Shown here: positions 54,615 to 64,000 of the stretch, in pieces
Layout: each line of letters starts with the position of its first letter
Numbering within the stretch: the first letter of the stretch is position 1
Assembly (NCBI GenBank): GCA_015039315.1
Contig: WIDE01000002.1
Coordinates: forward strand, 62,001 to 126,000
DNA from: Clavulina sp. PMI_390
Taxonomy: Eukaryota; Basidiomycota; Agaricomycetes; Cantharellales; Hydnaceae
Length of the DNA: 64,000 nucleotides
Direction of reading: 5' to 3'
Made by a program: the position numbers and the translations under genes
The notes under the pieces: generated by a model
Database searches by the model: none
What the model saw: the letters and a program-made list of their open reading frames with translations, nothing else
What the model was told of the DNA's origin: nothing

Positions 54615-57600
54615 TTTTTTTTTGCTGTCGTCCTCGCTCTAAAAACCGCTCGTCTTTGCTCAGCGGGCTATCTATTCCATCCTATGTCTCTCCTCTCCTC
54701 TGTGACCCCTTGCGAAAGCAAATAGCCGATGACTCTCACCCATCTGGCTATTTTCTTTCTTCATGTTCGTGGCTTGTGTTTCTCTTGGACCTTGCATTTC
54801 TGGTTGTACCGTTATCATATGTGTTTGCTGCTGCATCTTCATCCCCTGCCCAAAATTCTCCCCCACCCGCACTACATTCCCCCCGACATTACCACCCCCT
54901 TTCTGCCACCAAAACATTCAATTGCGATTCCCCTGCCTCATGTCGTCTTATGTTCTCTGTCCTTATGCTCTTTGCGCTGTTATCCTCCTCAACCCCCCAT
55001 CCCTCTGCTCTCTTGGGTTCGTGTTACTGTTGTTTTCCTTTCCTTTTCATCCCGCTATCTATCCCGCCCCCCGCCTCCCCCAGATCCTCCTGATTCATTT
55101 TTTATGACTTGCAATTCTCTCCATCATCGTCGTGTGATCCGCGACGATGATGATTTACAGACAGCGAACGATGGATATAACTATCTACACAGCGGCTGGC
55201 TACTAAATCTAGCTTGCTTGCCTGCTCTGCTTGTTGCGCCAGTTCTCAATATCTTGCTTGGCCTGTCAAATTGCTCTCCATGCTTGTACTGTATCCCAAT
55301 TTTGCTTGCCCCATTCAGATATACCCCTGCGTGCGCGCACTTACATTCCCCCGACCCGCCCACCTGATTGTTCGCTTCTTTGCGTCCCTTAGTTCGTAAC
55401 GAGAGAGAGCGACGATCTTCCTTCGAAGATCGCGACCTGAAAAAGGAGTTCGGATCCGTGGTTTGACAGCTAAAAGCAATTGCTCTGCTGACCCTCCTTC
55501 GCTCGGTGAATTCAAGAATGGAAGTACAAAATTGTCTCCCTTTCACGACCCGGCGTCCGCGCGCACGCGCACCTCCGCCCCGGCTTTTCAGCAAATCATT
55601 GGTCCTGCTGTGTCAAATTGCCATTTCGATTCTGGGTGATTGAGGTAAAGATTCTCTTGGAGTGTCCCGAGTTGGAAGAGACGCCTTGATAAAAGCGCTT
55701 TTTTCTTTTTGTCTCTCTTGTGGGGCGATCGATTTGACTCGATCTAGATGCGCAGGGTCCAGCTTCAGGCATCGAGGCAATAAAGTGAATATCTAAATAG
55801 ATAGCGATCTGCTGCTGCCAGGTCGGCCTCTGTAGTTATGCTACCACGCATGCAGACAGCGTCTCCTTAATAAAAAGGGTGCTCCACACAATCGGTCGAG
55901 GCACTGACAGGCCAAAAGGGTATGTAGGCTACGGTTCATACATTTTTTTCTGACATTGTTATTACCTAAGAAAGAAAAAAACCCTCCAACGGAGGCAAAG
56001 GGCGGTAGCGTCTCAAACACGTCTTGTCGAGTATATGCCGCCTTTCACCGCATTTCTTTTGCTTGGCGGTGCTGTCACGCATGTATCCGGTGTGTCTTTC
56101 CATAACCGTGTTTTTGATTAGGAGCTGGCGGTCGCGATCGCTGCGGTAGCCAACCCGCCTCCCAAAGCACAGGGAATTTTTGATAGAAGGTCGCACATTC
56201 AGAAAGCACATGGGGTTTACTCCAGCGAAAAAAAAAAGTCAATGGGAGGAGGAAATCACTAGCGCAAAAAAGAAAACTAGCGAAATATCAATCTGCGGCC
56301 TTGCGCGTGTTTTCGATGCACAGTGACGCAACACTCTCCGCGGAACCCGAGCATCATATCATATAGCATTCAGTCATCTATATACTTTCTTTCCAGATCT
56401 GAGATCAGATGGGAGTTATCGGCGATGGATCTCCCTCCCCGTGGAGTGGACGATTTCATGTCAGGTGGCCATTTCAGCAAGCGAGGCAAAGCACATGTAA
56501 AATCGCAAAATCGGCGATGCAAGTGGAGGTGGCACTGCTCACGTTGCTCAGCCCCACTGTGTCTCTCAGATCAAGATCTATCTTTAATTCCGCACTTGCG
56601 CTCCGCTTGGCGCGGAGAGGGGCGGTAACCCTTTTGAATTGGGCCCGTCGGGTAAAAGGGCGCTCGTCCCGTCCCCCTCCCCTCCGCCAGATGCACGCGT
56701 ACGCACTTCTAACGTGTTTTCCCCACATGTTTATTTTGTTTTATACATTAAGCCCGCATCCCCCCGCCTCCCGACCCTTGGCCTCTTGGCTTCTTTTCTT
56801 TTGATCGGGACGTTCGTGATGACGTGCGCGAGGAATGCCGATGTTGTTCGCGGCGGGAGAAAGACCAATTTACTGCATGACAAATATGCGCGTGAGCCGA
56901 ACAAGTCCGGGTCTAGACGCAGTCAACAATCTTCACAAGAGTACGACAAAAAAGACTTCCTCAGAGGTTGGGACGCAACGGCATCAAAGAGCTGAGGGGT
57001 TGATTATTCATCACTTTTTTAACAGCAAGTTCTGTACCTAGTCCGATCATCGATGACCCGCAGAATGATTGATGCAATGCATGTCTGAGGAGGGGAGGTC
57101 AAAAGTAGTGATGTCGAGAATCGTACGACGATCGGTAGCATGCTGTCATCGGAGTCTTCTAACTCGACAAAGTGCGGAGAACAGTCTCTCTATCAGATGT
57201 TAATGATCCGCGCTGCCGTCACACTTGCTTTTAGGCGTCCTAAAATGAAGGGAGAACTCCCGATAATGATCCTTAAGCGCACGAAGATGGGACTGCGGAA
57301 TGTCAAATTGTTTCAATGGATTCTCCGCAAATGTTTGAGTGAATGCCCGAGAGAAAGTACACTGATAAGGCTAAAGCCAGGCATCAGACCGACATCAGAT
57401 ATCTGACCAAGGCAACGCGGACTAGATTACAGGTAGCACACCGCTCCACTTGGACACTTGAGACCCCATATGGACCTGGATTCAGTTCAATCAGATAAGC
57501 AAAGAGAAGACCCCTTTCTTCAGTTTGTTCGGACCGAGCCCGCATAATGGTCAGTAGCAAACGCAACGGTTGGCACCTCAGCCAAACCCCCTCTGATCAG

Positions 57601-57992
57601 TGCGGCTGGGCTTTGGGAACCATGGACCATGTAGATCCCACAGAGTCTGCCGTAACCTCTCACCAGTGGAAGCTGCGAGACCTGTAAAGGCCATGGTATA
57701 TGAATGGAATATGAGGTTCCACTTCAGCTTTACATACAAGCTTCTTGGAAGCGATATGAAGCTGACTCCTAGCTTGTCACTCGGGTCGGGCAGTCTCCGC
57801 TTGGGCTTCTCCAGCTTGGCGCCCGGGCGAAGCTTCAATCGGTAGGTTGTGTGCCGACAACTTCCATTTCCTTAGCAAGTCAAGAAATGATAGTAAAGCT
57901 ACACCTGTTGATCAATGTTTACGAATGAGTCACCTCTGTGTGGGAACTAGCACCTTTGAATCTTCTTTGGTACTTCGTACTCTCGACTGCGC
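54615..57992. other. Gene-free interval, about 3.4 kb
   Basis: The first 500 nt are very pyrimidine-rich and probably the 3' UTR of the GATA-like gene. From about 55.2 to 57.9 kb there are only short frames without domains. A frame near 57140-57406 starts with ATG but has no recognised homology. Confidence 0.4.
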
Positions 57993-60037
57993 ATGTCCAA
58001 AAGGAATCACGCTAGGGCATCTTCTTCCAGTAATTCTTCTCGGAACAACAAGCGGCCAAGAGTCGGAGAGATTGGCGCTCCCAATGAAGATGACTTGCCA
58101 AAACCACCTCGAGAGAATGTGACTTCCACCTCTACAAGCACTCGCCGCTTGAAAGCTTCACCTATTCCTAGTCTGAGCACGTTGGCATGTCGCTCGTTTG
58201 CCACCAGGTTCCCTACACTGTACGGCACCGAAGAGAATGTAGAGCGCCAACGACCATACCTACAAGCTCTTCCAGACTCAGTTGCAAATCGGTTATTCGA
58301 CGTTATGAAAGAAATATGCCCAGGATATATACCTCACTCGGTTATCGCCTCAGTGCGTCCATTCGTGGCTCTTGCTGAGATGATCCTTCGTTAGTGACCA
58401 TTGCTTTTTTGCAGTACTTCTTGCGAGGACCGACCATAACTATCGACAAGGAGCTCACCCAAGTCAATAAATTGACTATCCAATCGATTGGGAGGCGGGA
58501 AGGCGAAGGGATTCGGAAGCTGGTGCTGGATGGACTGAGCAGCATCCCTGACGCCGCCTTTGCGTCTATCTTTCCTCGATTGCCAAACCTTGTCCATCTC
58601 AGTTTGAAGTGAGAACGGCCGGAAGCCTCTGTACTGGATTATCATACGTCCCTTCTGACGCATCGTTTGCCTGATGCTATGATAGGCGATGCTCCCTGGC
58701 GGCAGAGCGAACGGCCACAGCCATCGCAGACAGCTGTCCTCGACTTGTTTATGTCAATCTCAACTATACCGCGGTGCCTCCAGCCGCCCTGGCCAAGCTC
58801 CTGTCATCATGTGGAGACATTGAAACTCTAAAAATAGCGGCACTTCCAAAGATGGTTTGTTGTGTCTTTCGGCCCTCAAGCCCATATTGTTCAACGTTCC
58901 CTTTAGACGCATGCATTTTTCGCTAGCCTGGCCACCCTCACTGCCCCAAACGGAAGTCACCTGGGTCATAAAATACAAAATCTCAAACTGCGCCAAATCA
59001 CCACTCCAAACATGCCTCTCGAGGCATTGATGCTAAGCCTCCCGAATCTCCGCACACTCGACGTCTCATGGACAGACATCACGCGTCTTCCCGCGTTCAG
59101 TGCCATTGAAGACGATGCAGAGTCGAGCGAGCTCGCATACCCTCAACAGCTAACAAAGCTGAGCCTTATCGCCATACCTAGCCCGCACACCGATCTTATT
59201 CCTTTTCTCGCACGCTTCCCAAAACTCCAGGTACTCCACCTGGGCGCTGTCGGAGGATCGGACTTTTCTACCTTGACAGATTCCGGGCTTGACCAGCTCA
59301 CGAACGTCCTGGTCACTCTCAAGGAGCTTCACACGCTGAGCATTCCGCGTAACCGCAAACTCGGTGGTCTTGGGGCTCAGCGCGAGCTGGCACGATTCAT
59401 CAAGCTGGTGGGACGACGCTGCCAGGTATGCGCCTCTTTTCTCCCTCTTCTCAGAAAGGAGTTGTGCAAAACCTGCAGCGGCTCTCTTCATGAAGCTCAC
59501 ATACACCTTTGGATTGTAGGTTCTCAGCCTAGCGAGCATACCTAACCTCAAATCGTCTGCTCTTGCTGGCCTCCTGCCAGACCTGGACCCGGACAACGAT
59601 GGTGATGGAGACCAGCATTTACCAGAAGAAGATGAGGACGAAAGTCTCAGGGCCCCTTCACTCCTCGCGTTCCTAGATCTCTCAAACACTGGGGTTGATG
59701 ACACAGCTGTCCCATACCTTGCTTCCTGCAAGAATCTAGTCCGACTGAAACTGGAGGCGACAAAAGTTTCTGGTAAGATCGCGCACCACGTCTGATCTTT
59801 ACGATGAGAGCTCATGTCCCATGTAAATCTTAGGGGAGGCCGTTCTCGAAATAATCGACGGCTGCCCGCTGCTAGAAGAGATCGCGCTAGAGAAATGTCG
59901 AGGTGTGGATCGAGAAGATCGTCGTCGAATATTTGAGGTGAGCTTTCATGTCGCAGCGTCCTATCTCTATACACCAATGGATCGCTACTGACTTGGATTT
60001 GTTCATGCAGGTATGGGAGGAATCTAGGGGAGTGTAG
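57993..60037 (+). CDS. Leucine-rich-repeat (RNI-like) protein
   Basis: Start ATG at 57993: MSKRNHARASSSSNSSRNNK, a basic Ser-rich head. A segment with LPDSVANRLFDVMKEICPGY follows, then FLRGPTITIDKELTQVNKLT. The repeats include ALAKLLSSCGDIETLKIA, LMLSLPNLRTLDVSWTDIT, FLARFPKLQVLHLGAVGG, LVTLKELHTLSIPRNRKL and VPYLASCKNLVRLKLEATKV. The end is CPLLEEIALEKCRGVDREDR, with TAG at 60035-60037. Eight or so exons; the join in the first intron is IAS|YFLRG (donor at 58352, acceptor at 58413). About 570 aa. The architecture resembles AMN1/RAD7-type LRR proteins that work with ubiquitin ligases or nucleotide-excision repair. The nuclear-type basic head fits, but no canonical F-box is clear. Converges with the RhoGEF gene. 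Confidence 0.75.
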
Positions 60038-60410
60038 CACATGTATTTTTATTTTGCATGACATTTGTTAGTGCCCCTCTCTCTAAGGGGGACGTAACGC
60101 AAGTAGTTTGTGAATACAGTACACGAACATCAGAACAAAAAGCAAGCCGTCTCTCCAACCGAAGCAAGGAGAAGCCTTGCCTAGGTATTGAAAGAAAGAA
60201 ATGAAGGGTGGAATCAAGAATTTAGTAGGGGCCACAGCACTACAGTAAATCAGAGAAACATATTGAAGTAATGGTTTATCAAAGTGCAGAAACATCAGAG
60301 CAAGGAACGAATACCAGTGAAACCCAGATGGCAGGTCAGGAAATATCAGACACAAATGTATGGGTATGGGAGCGTCGAGGGAATCAGCAGCGAGGAATAA
60401 ATGTGATGGG
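60038..60410. other. Intergenic, convergent 3' ends
   Basis: Tail-to-tail interval. I see nothing beyond presumed 3' UTRs. Confidence 0.5.
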
Positions 60411-63400
60411 TCATCGAGACGCGGGAATATGGGTATTGATAGCTATGATTGGAAGGTGTGAGTCGAGTTTTAGGGTAAACGCGAAGAACGGAGCATACCT
60501 CGGCACCATGTCAAAGCTTCAGAAGTTGATGCGGCATCGAAATAAAGCACGGCCTTGTTATCAACAACGCGTAGGGTACTACCATGGACGACCGAGGCGG
60601 GCTGGGGAACAGTTTGCATCCTTAGCACTGCCCACAGGTCATAATACGTGTTGGGATCTCCCCCGTGAGAGGGGTCCTTGCATAGGACGAGCAAATCATT
60701 GCACAATAAGCCCACGAGCGGTCTTGGTGTGACCTCAGTTGTAAGACAATCCACTTGAACGATGGTTTTCTCGCGATCGGCCTTGTAGATCTCGGCGAAG
60801 GCCTGAGACTTACGCACCACACGGGATAGAGTGAGTCGGCCGTCCATAACCAACCGACTAGGGAATACAGCAACATCAGAGTCACGAAGAGTCAAACGGG
60901 GATATACGGGAAACATACCGGTGTGGCTGCACAAGGGGACTAGGGAATCGACCCTTGATGCGTTTCTGCCAATGAAGCAGCTTCTGTCGGGACTCCGTTT
61001 CTCGCTTGCCTTCATTCATCCCGGTGGCCAGACCTGCGATGACATTAAGAGCCACTTCAAGAGGGTCTTCAAAGGCGCTGTTTTTTGGTGGAGTGCATTT
61101 GACCAAATCTTCCAGCTGTACGCGAATTGCAGGTTAGCACGCTGAGAAAGCGTTGTGACGAGTAGGAGACTTACGAAGAGCTTGTATCGTGGGACACGTT
61201 GAACGGGCAGAAGGAGATACCCTTCCATGTTGATCTGTGAAACACGTGGGTCTTTCTCTGCTTTCTTCTTGAAATGCTTCACTCGCTTCCGCTGAGCAGG
61301 TGTCAAGGGTGCAATGTTTCCGGCTGGTGCTGGCGCAACACCAGCAACAACTGACATGCTGAGCCCCATCCCAATAACGTTCGCAGCGCCAGCCCCGGGA
61401 GTCGCTGAGCCTCCCTGTTCAGGCTTTCGGGCCCAACTCTGGATACGAGCAATGCAATTATCGAAATTGCTGAATGAAAGAGATTTATCGAGCAATGAGA
61501 ACTTGATGGGAGACGAAAGAATGGACTAGAAACTTACTTGATGTATGTGTTGTACATCTTCATAAATGCGGCATGGGAGACAAACGCCATTGCAATTTGA
61601 CTTGCTACAGATGCCGAGATATCCGGGAGCTGATCATCTGGGACGCCTTGGAGCGGAGCTAGCGCGCGTTCCAGGGATGGAAGTAAAGTATCTTTGTGGA
61701 ACTTGAACAAAGGCTCCACGCCGTTGAACACCACCCGTCGCTCAACAGTCGGGATAACAGACTCCTTGGTCGTCCCAAAGGTGCCTTGTGCCGGAGCGGC
61801 TGAAGGAATGACAAAGATATCAATGAGTTCTTTGAGCTGGGTGACGTATGTCCTCTCAGTCCTTTTACAAACATAGTTATCAGTAATTATTCATGATCCA
61901 TCGCAAGATAGGTGGGACTCACTTGACAATCTCGTTGACAACATGTACTCTTTTCTTTGTATCCTCCTTATATTTGCGTTCCTCGACATTTGCAGACCCA
62001 CTGCTTTCGCTCGTCGCCACACTCATAGCCGCGCCAGATAAACTGATCATTGACGGTTTCTTATGCAAACCACCTCCCATGCCGGAGCCGGTACCTGAAC
62101 CGGAGCCCGAATCAGAATGCATCCGCGAATCTGAGTTCAGGGTTGGGCGGCGCTTAGACCCACTTGCGGGGGATGTAGGAGTTGAGATGTTGTCTCCTGC
62201 ACCGAGTGGTCCGCTAAGATCAGAGAGATCTCGGAGATAGGCCATGATAGATCGAAGACCACGCTTGTAATGCTCCCGTTGACGATGGGCTTCTTGCTCT
62301 TGGGCTTCACGCTCCGCGTCGATGGTGAGATATTGGGAATCATCACCATATGATACGCGGTTCGAATCGTCAGTGAAATGAGGAGACGTGGGAGCGGGTT
62401 CTCTGGCAAAGGAGTCGGGGGTGGGCATCGGGGAGTCGAAGCCTGACGCAGTGGAAGGCGTCGAAAGAGGCAAGAAGCTGCGACGTTTTTGGGCACGACT
62501 ATTCGCCTGGGGCATCAGCAAACCACCGCCACCGCCAGCTGAAATGGCTGGGGATGGCGAACGTGAGTCAGTGGAAGCCACTGTCAAGTGAGTCAAAGCT
62601 TCGCGGGACTGTTTCTTCTGAATCTCACTCTTTGGTGGGAGAGCGGGGGCGTCCTCTCCAGCAAATTCTTCTTCCTCGAGCAGAGGAGCGGCAATGGTCG
62701 GCAGGGCAGGAGGGAGATGTGACAGATTCATTGGGTGAGGCGGAAGGGCCATTCCATCCTCGGTGATTTGGGGCACAGAGGGTGCTGAGCTGGAATGGAT
62801 AGTGTCGGGCCGCATGCCCCCAGGGGGCGAAATGGCTGGGTATGCAGCACTTCCTCTTGATCCAACAGTATGCGCACGTACAACACCCTGTCGAACTGCG
62901 GCCGTGTTACCAGCTTGCTGTTCTCGCGGCGACGTCGTGCTCCGCATCCTCCCCATGCTCATCTTCTTCAAGAATCCCCATTTTTGAGACTTCTGCCCGT
63001 CCTCACCATCTGGCGACATTGGGTCTGGGATCACCCTGGAGGCGGGGCGAGAAACTATAGAGTTGGGCCGCGAGTCCGCTGTCATCATCTGATCGCGGCG
63101 GGGAGGCGAACGTGAGTCCGCGAAAACGGTCAAGGGAGGACGAGTTCTCTCAACAGCACCGCCAGGGCCACCACCACGTTTCGGAAGACTCTCAAACCTG
63201 GTTGGAAGCTCTTCAGCACCATCATACATAGCTGAAGGCGGAGATGTCGGGGGTGGCGCAGCCTGTGAGGTTCCGAACCTTGACAGTTCGTCCGCGCTTT
63301 TCATCCTCCTCATCCCAGCACGCACCGAGCCAGCGGACGAGGTCTTGGAAGATGATTTCTGCTTCGGCGCAGGTGCATCCGGAAGGGTAGAGTCCAGTGC

Positions 63401-64000
63401 TGACAAATAAGAACCCACCAATGCGGCGCGTGCTGGCGCAGGAACTTCGTCTTTGATCGGAACGCTTCGAGGGGGCGGAACAGTCAGTTGACTTAGGGTG
63501 GTGGACCCTGCTCGCGACCGAGGAGAAGGAGGACGAGACAGTTGGGGAGCAGAAGGGCCTTTAGAGGACGAAGGACGGCTGCCAGGAGGAGCGGCGTACA
63601 TGCTCTCGACAGCTGGGCGCTCTGGCGCGCGACGAGTGGGGTTAGAGAAGGAGCGGCGTAGCGAGGTCTCATTATTGTTGGATTGCGGCTCCAGCTCGGG
63701 ATTCGGGGTGAGCGGGAAAGGGGCGCTGACGGGAACTTGATCAGCCATGCTATTCGGAATCGACAAAGCGGCGGAGCCAGGAGGGAGTGTGGAAGGAGGA
63801 GCAGGGGCAGCAAGACGTGACCTCTCTAGGACAGGAGCTACCAGGGCCTTCCATGGCTCGATGAAGGGATTTCCATCGAGCAATAGAGTCTCGAGAGCTG
63901 GCAGTAGGCAGAGCCACGCGGGAAGAGAATAGAGCCGATTTTTACGGATGCTGATGGTGTGGAGGGAACTCAAAGAGTGCAGGGATTGGGGAAGAGCGGT
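60411..64000 (-). CDS. LRR-DH-PH Rho guanine-nucleotide exchange factor, 5' end outside window
   Basis: Partial: the frame is still open at the right edge, so the start is missing. Visible N-terminal part: an LRR tail (LHTISIRKNRLYSLPAWLCL, then ALETLLLDGNPFIEPWKALV). About 600 Ser/Pro-rich disordered residues with many predicted phosphosites follow (LRRSFSNPTRRAPERPAVES, SKTSSAGSVRAGMRRMKSAD). The DH domain then comes in pieces: RTYVTQLKELIDIFVIP, FKFHKDTLLPSLERALAPLQ, AFMKMYNTYI, NFDNCIARIQSWARKPEQ and INMEGYLLLPVQRVPRYKLF. The QRVPRYKLFL motif is the DH signature. The PH domain has GRLTLSRVVRKSQAFAEIYK, LVGLLCNDLLVLCKD and SEALTWCR. The last exon reads AINTHIPASR, TGA at 60411. It activates a Rho-family GTPase for polarity or wall growth; the LRR may tether it. 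Confidence 0.87.

Noticed and set aside
59150..60064. 304-codon minus-strand open frame
   Set aside because: It is antisense to the last exons of the LRR gene, whose plus-strand translation has clear repeats.
1..64000. Transposable element, CRISPR array, rRNA or biosynthetic cluster
   Set aside because: No reverse transcriptase, transposase, long terminal repeat, spaced repeat array, ribosomal RNA or core biosynthetic enzyme was seen in any frame.

Overview
The window looks like a chromosomal segment of a filamentous basidiomycete, probably Agaricomycotina. The support is: short (about 50-110 nt) GT-AG introns in nearly every gene, pyrimidine-rich promoters on the coding strand, compact head-to-head and tail-to-tail gene pairs, and a gene set that is fungal throughout (VAC8, RSC9, GH75 chitosanase, fungal PPR, Dbl-family RhoGEF). 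I see no transposon, rRNA, tRNA or CRISPR. All exon joins were made by eye from splice signals and family resemblance. Spans of multi-exon genes are outer CDS limits.

Layout. 0-7 kb: an orphan ORF (89-736), a relic of a minus-strand gene (837-1535), a two-pass membrane protein gene (2136-2810), a metallo-beta-lactamase-fold hydrolase (3784-5243, minus) lying between two short direct repeats, and gene-poor sequence. 7-25 kb: a conserved unknown acidic protein, a secreted GH75 chitosanase, FAM32A-like splicing factor divergent from a TMEM115-like Golgi protein, a DDT/WHIM chromatin protein, Sec61 gamma divergent from a mitochondrial PPR protein, and glycine decarboxylase P-protein. 25-33 kb: a C2H2 zinc-finger protein, VAC8, and a DDR48-like SYGS/ND-repeat protein encoded by about 16 very small exons. 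33-41 kb: an Hsp20-type protein with a long disordered head, RSC9, cytosolic peptide:N-glycanase (PNG1), and TIM13. 41-46.5 kb: a second copy of the 0.8-3.1 kb segment (membrane protein gene plus relic neighbour plus promoter), then an F-box protein. 46.5-52 kb: about 5.3 kb without a recognisable gene, upstream of a GATA-like zinc-finger regulator (51859-54614). 55-58 kb: gene-free. 58-64 kb: an LRR protein convergent with an LRR-DH-PH RhoGEF that runs off the right edge.

The genes are mainly unrelated housekeeping functions (protein import, translocation, ER-associated degradation, chromatin remodelling, vacuole inheritance, one-carbon metabolism) and do not form a biosynthetic cluster. The two most unusual items are the DDR48-like gene, whose repeat units are carried on consecutive symmetric phase-1 exons, and the duplicated membrane-protein locus, whose two copies about 40.4 kb apart keep identical promoter spacing while the divergently placed neighbour has decayed. 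A 6-nt microexon in TIM13 and a GC-AG intron in the FAM32A gene are smaller but well-supported oddities.
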